Positions 26,897-34,882 of a stretch of 64,000 bases of DNA are shown here, piece by piece. A model generated the notes under the pieces. The model saw only the letters and a list, made by a program, of their open reading frames with translations. It did not search any database and was not told where the DNA came from. This DNA comes from Anaerotignum lactatifermentans DSM 14214 (GTDB lineage Bacteria > Bacillota > Clostridia > Lachnospirales > Anaerotignaceae), in contig NZ_FRAH01000007.1 of NCBI RefSeq assembly GCF_900142265.1, positions 1 through 64,000 on the forward strand, read 5' to 3'. The position numbers and the translations under genes were made by a program. Each line of letters opens with the position of its first letter. The stretch's first letter is position 1.

Positions 26897-28137
26897 AACT
26901 CCATATCATGTTTCTTGTTCGGAACGATCCGCCCCTCACGTTCCCAGCGTTCCCGGTTATCCCGGTCAGCGTCCACCTTGCCTTTCGACAGCTTCTCCAA
27001 GATGGATTCTCTGGCCTTCTCCTTAATCTTCTCCTTACCGGCCTTCTTGACCTCCGGCTGCATAAGCGTTTTCTGGATTTTTGCCAAAGCGTTCTGCATG
27101 ACCCGCTTGATTTTGGTAATCACTCCATCCAGGCGGGCGGCGGCGTAGTCACGCTCCTTCTTCGGGGCCTTCCGTTCCGGCGAAAGCACCCACTTTTTTG
27201 TTTCCTCAATCAGACGAATATCTTCTTTGTGTGTCTCCTGCCGGACAGTATCGGTCACCACCTCCACCGCCTTGTCGTAGGCCACATCGGAAACATCGTC
27301 CAGCAGCGTCTCCACGTCCTCGATTTTGAGTGTCAGTTCTTCCAGCTTCTGCTCCTGCGCCGCCAGCTGCTCCTTCTGCTTCATCAGGATATAGTCCTGC
27401 TTTTCCAGATACTCCCGCCCGCCGTAGGACGGCTCCTGATCCAGATGCAGCCCATGCCGCTTTGTGATGTCAAACAGGATCGTCCGGCAGACCGCATCGA
27501 AGGTCTGTTTCCGGTTGTTGTGCCTGCCTTTTGGCTTGTCCTGGTTCGGGAGAGGGATGCCCAGTTCCTCCAGCGCCTTCTCCTGCTGGGGACACAATTC
27601 CCCGTAGCGGTTCTGGCAGTCAAACACATGGCGCTCGTGGATGTGGGGCGTCCCCTCGTCCAGATGAAGCGCCCAGTCTAAGATGTGGATATGGGAACCA
27701 AAACGGCGCTCGAATTCCTCATAGAACTCGTTGACGATACGAAAGAGCGTTTCCGGCGGGACGGATTCTTCCAGCGTGCCGATCTGATAGATGCTTTCCT
27801 CCGGGCAGGTCTTGTTGTTTTTCAGCAAGTCCTCCACGGTGCGGTTGCGCTCTGTGTGCCGGGTTTTCTCATTCCGGGCGTTCTGCGCCTCCATATGGTC
27901 AGAATAATGCTCGTAGTAGTACATCCGCTCGATTTCTTCAAAGCTGAAATCCGGCTGCTCCGGGTTCTCCCGGAACTCGTGTGTCGTGAAGCCCCGGTAG
28001 CAATCCCAGTAGATGTTTTGTCTGGCCCGCTCGGCGTCAATGTGTTCGCTGTTCTCCACATCGAACCGGCGGTCATTGTGGCGGGGATTGTAGGTGCCAT
28101 GCTTGCCGGAGCGCCCGTTGTGTCGTGTCAGTTTCAA
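26893..28137 (-). CDS. MobV-like relaxase (Pre/Mob type) of IME-1
   Basis: A 414-residue protein with the metal-binding motif HLDEGTPHIHERHVF (about residue 159) typical of plasmid recombination/mobilisation enzymes. A long coiled coil (about residues 240-330) and a basic end follow; the protein finishes in KKHDMEL. I start at a TTG (first base 28137) because AAGGAGG lies 8 bases upstream; an earlier ATG would add 33 unrelated residues. It nicks the element's own oriT and should use a helper ICE's channel. Confidence 0.87.
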   Translation of the reverse strand: MKLTRHNGRSGKHGTYNPRHNDRRFDVENSEHIDAERARQNIYWDCYRGFTTHEFRENPEQPDFSFEEIERMYYYEHYSDHMEAQNARNEKTRHTERNRTVEDLLKNNKTCPEESIYQIGTLEESVPPETLFRIVNEFYEEFERRFGSHIHILDWALHLDEGTPHIHERHVFDCQNRYGELCPQQEKALEELGIPLPNQDKPKGRHNNRKQTFDAVCRTILFDITKRHGLHLDQEPSYGGREYLEKQDYILMKQKEQLAAQEQKLEELTLKIEDVETLLDDVSDVAYDKAVEVVTDTVRQETHKEDIRLIEETKKWVLSPERKAPKKERDYAAARLDGVITKIKRVMQNALAKIQKTLMQPEVKKAGKEKIKEKARESILEKLSKGKVDADRDNRERWEREGRIVPNKKHDMEL

Positions 28138-28564
28138 ACAATTTTCCTCCTTCCTGCGAAGATGTTCCGGGGACGGGGGAAGGGCGGCGAAGCCGCAAAT
28201 CCTGCGAAAGTCTGCGTCAGGTAATACCCAGTACAAGTTGACGCAGGCATCAACTTTCCCTGGGCAAGGCGCTTCGCCCTTGACCCGATGGGGCGGCTGC
28301 CCTCAACCTGCCAATGGGCGTTGCCCCTTGACCCCAGCAGTGCGCTGCCGCCCCTGCACCCCGCCACAAAGGGCTTGCCGCCCTCTGTACTCCCGCTCCG
28401 GCGAAGCTGGCTTCCACCGCAGAAGCGGTTTCCGCCAGTTTCACCGGCTCCGCATCCACACAGTTACGCCTATCGGCGGGAAGTGGATACGGAATACGCC
28501 TGCGGGGATTGCCGGTCAAAACGCCGGGTGCAGACCCGGCATTTTTGCCGTAATCGCCCCGATT
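28138..28564. other. GC-rich non-coding region upstream of the IME-1 relaxase, probable oriT
   Basis: No credible gene in these 427 bases, although GC-rich sequence leaves chance open frames on both strands. Hairpins include AGTTGA..TCAACT at about 28236-28255 and GGGCAAGGCGCTTCGCCC at about 28262. Further GGCGTTGCCCC-type repeats occur to about 28380. MobV relaxases usually act on an oriT just upstream of their gene, so the transfer origin is most likely here. Confidence 0.45.
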
Positions 28565-28870
28565 TCAGGCGATTTTTTCTTCTGCCGTTACCACCTGAAA
28601 GCCATGCTCTCTGGCGTAAGCACTGGCGGCGGCTTTCCGTTCCTCGCTGTAAGGCGGGATGAGCCGGATTGACAGCCGGGACTTGTCCAATATATAGGTT
28701 ACGCTGCCCTCTGGCGTGCTGCGCTCCAACCGGCACAGCAGCGGATATTTCCGGCTGAACTCCGCCAGCCTGCGCTTCAAACTGGCGTTGAAGGTGTAAA
28801 TGCTGGCAAGGTTCTCCGCCTCGTTCCAGTTGATGATGGTTTCTTTCTCATATTTAGACAGCTTCGTCAT
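28565..28870 (-). CDS. Small IME backbone protein A (IME-1 copy)
   Basis: A 101-residue protein, MTKLSKYEKETIINWNEAEN and on, clearly related to the IME-2 protein at 39682-39972: both have YEKETII/IEKETII, ASIYT and DKSRLSIRL followed by PPYSEER. Family function unknown. I start at the ATG with first base 28870, 6 bases after GAGGAGG. It overlaps the next gene upstream by 17 bases, and the same overlapped pair occurs in IME-2. Confidence 0.75.
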   Translation of the reverse strand: MTKLSKYEKETIINWNEAENLASIYTFNASLKRRLAEFSRKYPLLCRLERSTPEGSVTYILDKSRLSIRLIPPYSEERKAAASAYAREHGFQVVTAEEKIA

Positions 28871-29147
28871 ACAAATCCTCCTCATAATCGGTGTAAGATT
28901 TCAGCACACGCAGGCTGCGCTTGAGACGGCGGTACTCGTCCATCTCCATGCGCAGATGGTGGTAAAAAGCCTCGTACCAGCTTTCGTCCACCTCCGTCTC
29001 CATTTTCCGGGCCAGACCCAGCATCCGGCGTTTGGCCTCCGGGTCAACCGTCAGGGCTGTCAGCCATTTCAACCGTGTCACCGTGTTGTGATGGCTGGGA
29101 CAGGCGAAAGCGTAGAGAATCTTCTTTTCTTTCATACTCAGTGTCAT
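28854..29147 (-). CDS. Small IME backbone protein B (IME-1 copy)
   Basis: A 97-residue protein, MTLSMKEKKILYAFACPSHH and on, related to the IME-2 protein at 39950-40243 (EKKILFVFGCPNREATVDRL). Mostly helical, function unknown. The ATG with first base 29147 follows GGAGG. Being the upstream half of a conserved overlapping pair, it is probably co-translated with protein A. Confidence 0.72.
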   Translation of the reverse strand: MTLSMKEKKILYAFACPSHHNTVTRLKWLTALTVDPEAKRRMLGLARKMETEVDESWYEAFYHHLRMEMDEYRRLKRSLRVLKSYTDYEEDLYDEAV

Positions 29148-29509
29148 AATGATTTTCCTCCATTTCTTTGCTGCGGAGCCATGCACCCCGCATGATAAAC
29201 TTGTTTCTTTCCGCCGGTCTGCCTGCAAGCAGCTCCTGCCCGGAATTTCTCCCGGCGTATCGGCCTCTTTGGTGCGCTCGATTTCTGTCATGGCGCCACT
29301 TCCCCGGAGGTCATACCCCTTGCAGCCGGTCATTCGATTTTCAAGGTTCAGTGCCTGTCTGCAAGAATGATTTTATCGAAAAAAGAGGGCCGCTCCCGTA
29401 TATCCAAGACGTTGGAAAAACGCACGAAATCCTCATATTTCCACGCTTATGGAATCGTGCTATAATGGGTGTATTCACTGAAAAACGATAACGAGAGAGG
29501 GGGCATTGG
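29148..29509. other. Divergent control region between the small-protein pair and the XRE gene
   Basis: A stretch of 362 bases without a gene I can support. It ends in a promoter-like TATAAT at about 29459-29464, about 50 bases before the XRE start, with GAGAGAGGGGG as its ribosome site. The stretch could hold the operator for the XRE protein. Confidence 0.45.
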
Positions 29510-30358
29510 ATGTACACAAAGCTGTCAATCCCGGAGCGGCTCAAAGACTTGCGGGTGGTAGACAAGCACCTGACGCTGGAACAGCTGGCGGAGCAGACCG
29601 GCCTGTCCAGATCGGCGCTGGGAAAATATGAAAGCGATGATTATAAGGACATCAGCCCGTTTGCGATTGCAACGCTGGCGGAATTTTATGGTGTGTCCAC
29701 CGACTATCTGATGGGGCTGTCCGAAAATAAAAATCACCCAAACACAGAGCTTCAATCTCTGCATCTGAGTGACGATATGGTGGAACTTTTGAGCAGCGGC
29801 AGGATCAACAACCGGCTTCTCTGCGAACTGGCTACGCATCCAAACTTCCAGCGGCTGATGACCGATATGGAAATCTTCATTGACCGGATTGCCGATATGC
29901 GGGTGGAGCAGATGAACCTGATCCTCGAAGCCACCCGACAGACCGTCATCAACAGCCATGCGCCGGGAGAGAACGACCTTTATATGCGGACGCTGGAATT
30001 AGGGCAGATACAGGAGAGTGACTTTTTCAGCCATGTCCTGCATGACGATCTGGACAACATTGTCCGGGACATACGGGAGGCACATCTAAAGGACAAGACC
30101 ACCGCCGACCCGCAGCCCACGTTGGAGGACGTCAAGGAACAATTTGAACAGGCTGTCCAGCAAGGCAGCGATGTGGAAATGCTGATACATGAATTCTGCG
30201 ATAAGTTGCAGATACCCTTTGAGAAGATTTCCTCGGAGGATTTCTCAGCGTTCCTTCGGATACTGAGCCTGTCCAAGATGCTCAAAAATCCCAACAACAT
30301 GAGGGGGAAGGCCAAGCCGCAGCCGTACTATGCGCCCAAGCGGAAGAAACGCAGGTAG
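29510..30358 (+). CDS. XRE-family regulator of IME-1
   Basis: A 282-residue protein, the only plus-strand gene of IME-1. The N-terminal helix-turn-helix is LTLEQLAEQTGLSRSALGKYES (about residues 21-42), followed by FAIATLAEFYGVSTDYLMGLSE. The C-terminal 200 residues are helical and of unknown role, ending in a basic KRKKRR. It is likely to control the divergent genes and so element activity. Confidence 0.83.
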   Translation: MYTKLSIPERLKDLRVVDKHLTLEQLAEQTGLSRSALGKYESDDYKDISPFAIATLAEFYGVSTDYLMGLSENKNHPNTELQSLHLSDDMVELLSSGRINNRLLCELATHPNFQRLMTDMEIFIDRIADMRVEQMNLILEATRQTVINSHAPGENDLYMRTLELGQIQESDFFSHVLHDDLDNIVRDIREAHLKDKTTADPQPTLEDVKEQFEQAVQQGSDVEMLIHEFCDKLQIPFEKISSEDFSAFLRILSLSKMLKNPNNMRGKAKPQPYYAPKRKKRR

Positions 30359-30438
30359 AGAAAAAGCCGCCCAACCTGTACCGTTGGACGGCTTTCGACC
30401 CGTTTGCGGGTGGAATAAAATATGCGGTTATACATCCG

Positions 30439-30741
30439 TTAGCTGACTGTTTTCATCAGCTTTTTCATAAACTTCCAGAGACGGATGCCATCTTTGAGGC
30501 CCAGCCGGTAAAAGAAGCATTCGCTTTCTGCGCCGGAATCGAAGATGGAATCGCAGTAGTGCCTTACAGCGTCCTTCTGTTCCTCAGACAATACGCTGAT
30601 CGCTTTTTCATACTCGGTTTCCAAACGAAGGTAGTCCGCTTTTTTCTCCTTGCCGGTTTCTGCCTCCCGCCATTTAGCGAACTGGCTCTGCATCCGCTCC
30701 TGAATCATCAAATCAACCAGTTTTTCTATATCTGTACCCAT
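30439..30741 (-). CDS. DUF6809-like IME protein (IME-1 copy)
   Basis: A 100-residue helical protein, MGTDIEKLVDLMIQERMQSQ and on, with SGAESECFFYRLGLKDGIRL near the end. That end is like the SESHFKYGFSAGL of the IME-2 protein at 40627-40902. An AAGGAGG site precedes the ATG. Function unknown. A hairpin at about 30365-30400 (CCGCCCAACCTG..CGGCT) separates it from the XRE gene. Confidence 0.68.
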   Translation of the reverse strand: MGTDIEKLVDLMIQERMQSQFAKWREAETGKEKKADYLRLETEYEKAISVLSEEQKDAVRHYCDSIFDSGAESECFFYRLGLKDGIRLWKFMKKLMKTVS

Positions 30742-30752
30742 AAGCGCCCTCC

Positions 30753-30935
30753 TTATGCTGGACGGATATAATTCCGGTATGTTTCCAGGACGGAATCCGA
30801 CACACCGCTTTTATACACTTTGCGAATGTCGGAGATTTCCTCTTGCTTCAGCAGTTTCAGCCATTTCAGCAGTTCAGCCCTGCCGTTGGCAAAGTTACAG
30901 CAGCGCCCATCGGCGTATTCGATACGGTATCTCAT
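30753..30935 (-). CDS. Small conserved IME protein
   Basis: A 60-residue protein, MRYRIEYADGRCCNFANGRA and on. TAAGGAGGTG lies before the ATG, and the gene is packed between TnpV and the DUF6809-like gene in one operon. No function recognised. Confidence 0.65.
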   Translation of the reverse strand: MRYRIEYADGRCCNFANGRAELLKWLKLLKQEEISDIRKVYKSGVSDSVLETYRNYIRPA

Positions 30936-30949
30936 AGACAGGCACCTCC

Positions 30950-31327
30950 TTAAACATAAATCATCTCAGACCGGATGATTTCCTCTGCCCGGCTGCGGAT
31001 GCTGTTCATGGCTCCGACCCAGGCAAGCTGGTCACGGGCTTTCAGTTCCTCGGTGATACCCTCCACAGCCTGCATCTGCGAGATGATACACGCCAGCCGG
31101 TCATCGGCCTGCTCGTTCAGATCGGCAAGATACGTCCAGAGTTTTCCCGACAGAAGCAGTTCACTGTACTGGCCGGGACGGTGTTCTTGCAGAAACGCCT
31201 TGTGCATCCGCCCCCACCGCCCGATGGGGCGGTTTTCCTCCGGCAGCTTCAGATCGGGGATGTAGTAGTCTCCCACCAGCGTATAGCTGATGCCGTTGTG
31301 ATGGATTTTCTTTGGTAAATGCTCCAT
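30950..31327 (-). CDS. tnpV: TnpV-like transposon protein (IME-1)
   Basis: A 125-residue protein closely related to the IME-2 copy at 40917-41294. Shared parts include the YTLVGDYYIPDLKLPEE and MNSIRSRAEEII segments. It matches the TnpV family of Tn4451-like elements, whose function is not established. It is the first gene inside the right end of IME-1, about 100 bases from the virD4 junction. In IME-2 the recombinase gene directly precedes TnpV; in IME-1 it does not. Confidence 0.82.
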   Translation of the reverse strand: MEHLPKKIHHNGISYTLVGDYYIPDLKLPEENRPIGRWGRMHKAFLQEHRPGQYSELLLSGKLWTYLADLNEQADDRLACIISQMQAVEGITEELKARDQLAWVGAMNSIRSRAEEIIRSEMIYV

Positions 31328-31379
31328 GTTCGACCTCCTGTATTCAGTTTTTTCAGAATCCAGTTGATCGTGTCCCTGT

Positions 31380-32438
31380 TCATGATAAATTCAAGGCAAC
31401 TGAACTCTTCACGAACAAGTATGGCACATCTTTGCCGAGCTTTTGAAAGTTTAGACCGTGGGACAGCTCCCGTCCCCGTGTTTCCGAGGTATTGAAGCTG
31501 TCAATCGTTTCTTTCCCCAAGATTTCCGATATTTCTTTGAGGGTGGTTTTTTCCTTGCCGCCGAGGAAAAGGGTCGTGTCGCAGTTGCCGACAATGGTAT
31601 CGGCGTTGTCCTTGTAGATTGCCTTTAGCTGCGATTGGCTTTGCAGAATGATAGAAGCAGAGATTTCCCGGCTTCGTATGGTGGCAATGAGTTTTTCAAA
31701 CTTTGGGATTTGCCCGATGTTCGCAAACTCGTCTAACAGGCAGCGCACATGAACAGGCAGCCGCCCGCCGTACACATCATCGGCTTTATCGCAAAGAAGA
31801 TTGAAAAGCTGCGTGTAAAGGATTGATACCACAAAATTAAAGGTGTCGTCGGTGTCGGAAATGATAACGAACAACGCCGTTTTGCGGTCGCCCAGCGTGT
31901 CAAGCTCCATTTCGTCGGTTTCCATGAGTTCCCGCAGCTCCCGTATGTCAAAGGGTGCCAATCTCGCGCCACAAGAAATAAGGATTGAGCTGCGTGTTTT
32001 CCCCGCGCTTAACAGGAATTTCTTATACTGCCTTACGGCAAAGTGTTCCGGGTCTTTTTCTTCCAGACGCTCAAACATGAGGTCAACCGGGGACTGAAAT
32101 TCGGGGTCGTCCTCGCGGGCTTCCGACGCATTTATCATTTCAAGCAGCGTCGTAAAATTCTTTTCTGCTTCCGGGGCTTCGTAGTAGATATAGCCGATCA
32201 GAGCGCAGTAAAAAAGCCGTTCCGATTTCACCCAAAAATCCTCGCCGGATTTCTCCCCGTCGCCTTTGGTATTTGCGATAATGGTATTTACCAGCTTCAA
32301 AATGTCTTTCTCGCTGCGGATATATACAAAGGGGTTGTAACGCATGGATTTCTGAAAATTGATGGTGTTCAGCACTTTTATCTTATACCCGCCGCGCTGC
32401 AAGAGCTTCCCGCACTCAATTAAAACGGTGCCTTTCGG
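31380..32438 (-). pseudogene. VirD4/TraG coupling protein of ICE-B, C-terminal fragment
   Basis: The frame reads PKGTVLIECGKLLQRGGYKIK and on through LLDEFANIGQIPKFEKLIAT (Walker B type) and IILQSQSQLKAIY, all VirD4 hallmarks. It stops making sense after FQKLGKD, where the IME-1 end begins and a short alien tail leads to a stop at 31380. It begins without a start codon at the IME-2 junction (32438). With the fragment at 43750-44292 it makes up most of one gene. Confidence 0.88.
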
Positions 32439-32486
32439 GAGTGTTTTGTCAAGATAAATAAAGGGAATATCTCACCGAATTTTGCA

Positions 32487-32666
32487 TCAAAAATTCGATG
32501 ATTTCACATCGTCCTTCATCAGTCGCTTCATTTTGTCCTCCAGCGTGTCCTTTGCGGTCTGGCTGAAATGAACGCCCACCACATAGGTGGTCTTGCCCAG
32601 CTTCATGCTGAATGTTCCTGCCGGAATTGCCTGTCCTGCTTTCGTTTTGGCTGCTGCCTGTTCCAT
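32487..32666 (-). CDS. tnpW: TnpW-like protein of IME-2
   Basis: A 59-residue protein with FSMKLGKTTYVVGVHFSQTA and the helix DTLEDKMKRLMKDD, the TnpW pattern. The ATG with first base 32666 follows ACAGGAGGTG. In the integrated state it is at the far end from the recombinase. In an excised circle it would lie directly upstream of it, as in ICE-A. Confidence 0.78.
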   Translation of the reverse strand: MEQAAAKTKAGQAIPAGTFSMKLGKTTYVVGVHFSQTAKDTLEDKMKRLMKDDVKSSNF

Positions 32667-32704
32667 GTGCGACACCTCCTGTAAAAAAGCCCGACAAAGG
32701 AAAG

Positions 32705-32905
32705 GCTGACAACGAAGTCCTGACAACGGACATCAGAAAACCTTAAAACTCTGTCGGGCAGATGCTCTATTTTCTTTTTCTTCTTTTTTTATAAAAGTCG
32801 GTTGTCATGGTTGTCAAGGGGGAGAAAATGCCCATCAAATCAGGGGTTTTCAGACTTTCACCCGACAACCAGACCGACAACCGGCTCGACAACAAAACGG
32901 CAACC
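32705..32905. repeat. Iteron-like array of (C)CGACAACC / TGACAACG in IME-2
   Basis: Copies include TGACAACG at about 32707 and 32721, GGTTGTCA at about 32800 and 32810, CCGACAACC at about 32862 and 32874, and TCGACAAC at about 32886. CCGTTGTCGGG continues into the helicase gene near 32993. It is in the same place as the array of IME-1 but with a different core (GACAAC instead of GGCAAC). Confidence 0.68.
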
Positions 32906-32917
32906 GGCACGGATTTT

Positions 32918-34276
32918 TTACTTTAGCCACTCTGGGGGAAGTTCCAGCTGCTCCACTTCCTCCGGCGTCAATTCCTGAAAATCTCCACCTCCGTTGTCGG
33001 GCTGGATGCGCTCCCAGCCTTTCTGACGCCCATAGGGGCTGCGGAAGTACCGGGGATTAGAAAATGCCCTCCAGCCGGTCACGCTGTTGTTCATAATGTC
33101 GTTGATCTCCCGGATTTCCCATTGCTTCGGCTCGTCAAAGCTGTGTCCCAAAGCTTCCTGGAACAACTGCTTGGAGCAGACCATGTTATCTGAACACTTT
33201 TCCAGATACTCGATGATCTGCCCGGCTTTGGTGTCCTCCGGCATGAAGTCACGCTGGTGGACTTTCAGATACTCGTTCATTGCCGGGCTGAACCGGAGCT
33301 TGAAGTTTCCTCTGCGGTAAATTTCCATTGCTTCTGCCCAGACCTGTATGAGATAGGCTCTTGCTGCCGGTTCATCGTCCAGAATGTGGATTTCTGCCAG
33401 CTCTGGATGTACCATGACCGGCACAAAACGGCGGTTGCCGGTGCGGTCAAGGGGCAGAAAATCCAGCGTATTGGAAGTACCGCAGAACACACACTGCCGT
33501 TTTCGGTCAGCCGGGTGGGTTTCGTATGGCACTTTATAGGTTTCCTTCTGGCGACTGAGAAAGGATTTGATTTCCTCAATACTCTTGGCATTGGCGGTGG
33601 CAATCATCTCCGACATCTCAATCAGCCAGTGTCCCTGCATCTTGCGATACACATTTTCATCGTCCAGTTTTTTCAGGTCATCGGAAAACCAGTCATCCTG
33701 AACTGCCAGCAGGCGAAAGAACGAGGACTTTCCGGCTCCCTGACCGCCCACCAGACAGAGCATGATTTCAAATTTACAGCCGGGACGGAACGCCCGTGAG
33801 ATTGCTCCCAGAAGGAACAGCCGCATGGCTTCACAGGTGTAATCATCGGTATCTGCTCCCAGAAAACGGTGCAGACAATATCGGATGCGCTCTATACCGT
33901 CCCACTGCAAGGCGTTGAGAAAATCCCGGACAGGGTGATAGCGGTTTTCGTTGGCAATCACCATCACGGCATCCTGTATCTTTTTCTCGATGGTCAGCCC
34001 ATAGTTTTCCTCAAAATACAAGAGCAGATATTTGATGTCCACATCGGTCAGGGTCGGGCTGTCCCGATACCAGCCGAGGGGCTTCACAATATCCACTCGT
34101 TCAGTCAGCAGATTTTTTCGGATCGCTCCTTTCAGCAGAGGGTCAAGCTGAAACACCCGTTTATAGTTGGCTGCGGCATTGGATACCTTACCTTTCTCGG
34201 TCTGTTCCAAGCTGCTTCTGACCTGTTCCACGGTGCAGAGTTCCGGCTGCTGTCCATTCTGCAATTCGCTGCTCAA
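32918..34276 (-). CDS. VapE/VirE-like helicase of IME-2
   Basis: A 452-residue homologue of the IME-1 helicase, with the same P-loop CLVGGQGAGKSSFFRLLAV (about residue 172) and the segments WLIEMSEM and TSNTLDFLPLDRTGNRRF. By family it is an ATP-driven helicase for element replication, here together with the CHC2 protein upstream. The start overlaps the primase gene by 89 bases. The iteron array lies directly downstream, and one more copy falls within the last 30 codons. Confidence 0.86.
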   Translation of the reverse strand: MSSELQNGQQPELCTVEQVRSSLEQTEKGKVSNAAANYKRVFQLDPLLKGAIRKNLLTERVDIVKPLGWYRDSPTLTDVDIKYLLLYFEENYGLTIEKKIQDAVMVIANENRYHPVRDFLNALQWDGIERIRYCLHRFLGADTDDYTCEAMRLFLLGAISRAFRPGCKFEIMLCLVGGQGAGKSSFFRLLAVQDDWFSDDLKKLDDENVYRKMQGHWLIEMSEMIATANAKSIEEIKSFLSRQKETYKVPYETHPADRKRQCVFCGTSNTLDFLPLDRTGNRRFVPVMVHPELAEIHILDDEPAARAYLIQVWAEAMEIYRRGNFKLRFSPAMNEYLKVHQRDFMPEDTKAGQIIEYLEKCSDNMVCSKQLFQEALGHSFDEPKQWEIREINDIMNNSVTGWRAFSNPRYFRSPYGRQKGWERIQPDNGGGDFQELTPEEVEQLELPPEWLK

Positions 34277-34826
34277 GTTTCATCACCTCTTTTCCTTGCT
34301 GTGCTACAAGCTCCCGGCGTTCTTCCGGCGATCCGTCCAGAAAACTATCCAACAGATACTCTGTGTAGGTTTTTCTTTGCAGGGCTTCCACAAAGAGCGG
34401 ATGCAGGTCATCCTCCGGCGTTTGCGGGGCATACTGCTGTTCCCATTTCTGGAGAAGGTGGAAGTATTCGCATAAGACCTTGTAGCAGTGCATTTCTTCC
34501 TGCCTGTATTTCTGCTCCAGGGTAGGTTCCCTGATATGGGGTTTGACGGTCGGCTTCTGCCCGTTGTCATAGGCAATCCCAAAATCATCAGCCAACTTCA
34601 TGGCGGCTTCCTTGCTGGGCAGCTGAAACAGCCCGGAAACAAAATCCACTGCATCCCCATCAGCCTGACAGCCAAAGCAGTGAAAACGCCTGTCCAGTTT
34701 CATGCTGGGGTTTTTGTCGTTGTGAAAAGGGCAGACCGCCATGCCATTTCTGCTGACAGTGATGCCGTACAGCTCCGCTGCCTGTCTGGTGGTCACATTC
34801 TGTTTGACCGCTTCAAATACATTCAA
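34188..34826 (-). CDS. CHC2 zinc-finger primase-like protein of IME-2
   Basis: A 212-residue protein with the zinc finger CPFHNDKNPSMKLDRRFHCFGC (about residues 32-53) and no clear TOPRIM domain. It matches its IME-1 counterpart over most of its length. The start is a TTG (first base 34826) preceded by AGGAGGTGG. Between the relaxase stop and this site lies a hairpin, AAGGCA..TGCCTT with a T run, that may reduce read-through from the relaxase gene. Confidence 0.83.
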   Translation of the reverse strand: MNVFEAVKQNVTTRQAAELYGITVSRNGMAVCPFHNDKNPSMKLDRRFHCFGCQADGDAVDFVSGLFQLPSKEAAMKLADDFGIAYDNGQKPTVKPHIREPTLEQKYRQEEMHCYKVLCEYFHLLQKWEQQYAPQTPEDDLHPLFVEALQRKTYTEYLLDSFLDGSPEERRELVAQQGKEVMKLEQRIAEWTAAGTLHRGTGQKQLGTDRER

Positions 34827-34882
34827 AATTCCACCTCCTGACAAAACAAAAGGCACCCGATTTCTTTTGAAAATCAGATGCC

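Larger units (their letters stand above)
24381..31383. repeat. 17-bp inverted pair ATGAACAGGGACACGAT in IME-1
   Basis: The 17-mer lies at 24381-24397 on the plus strand, just upstream of the broken recombinase. It lies again at 31367-31383 on the minus strand, about 45 bases from the virD4 junction. No mismatch is seen. Only the two 17-base arms are meant, not the whole span. They could be recombinase binding arms at both ends of the element. Confidence 0.7.
24179..31428 (-). mobile_element. IME-1, mobilisable element inserted in virD4 of ICE-B and split by ICE-A
   Basis: Minus-strand gene order from right to left: TnpV, two small proteins, an XRE gene on the other strand, two more small proteins, MobV-like relaxase, CHC2 primase, VapE-like helicase, 55-residue protein, broken recombinase. 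The right end is at about 31428, where the virD4 frame of ICE-B changes after the codons LGK. The left end should lie beyond ICE-A. It has a relaxase but no channel genes, so it needs a helper ICE to move. Confidence 0.75.

Noticed and set aside
28250-28519. Ala/Arg-rich 89-codon minus-strand frame upstream of the IME-1 relaxase
   Set aside because: Sits on a GC-rich hairpin region that is probably oriT; composition is what GC-rich DNA gives by chance.
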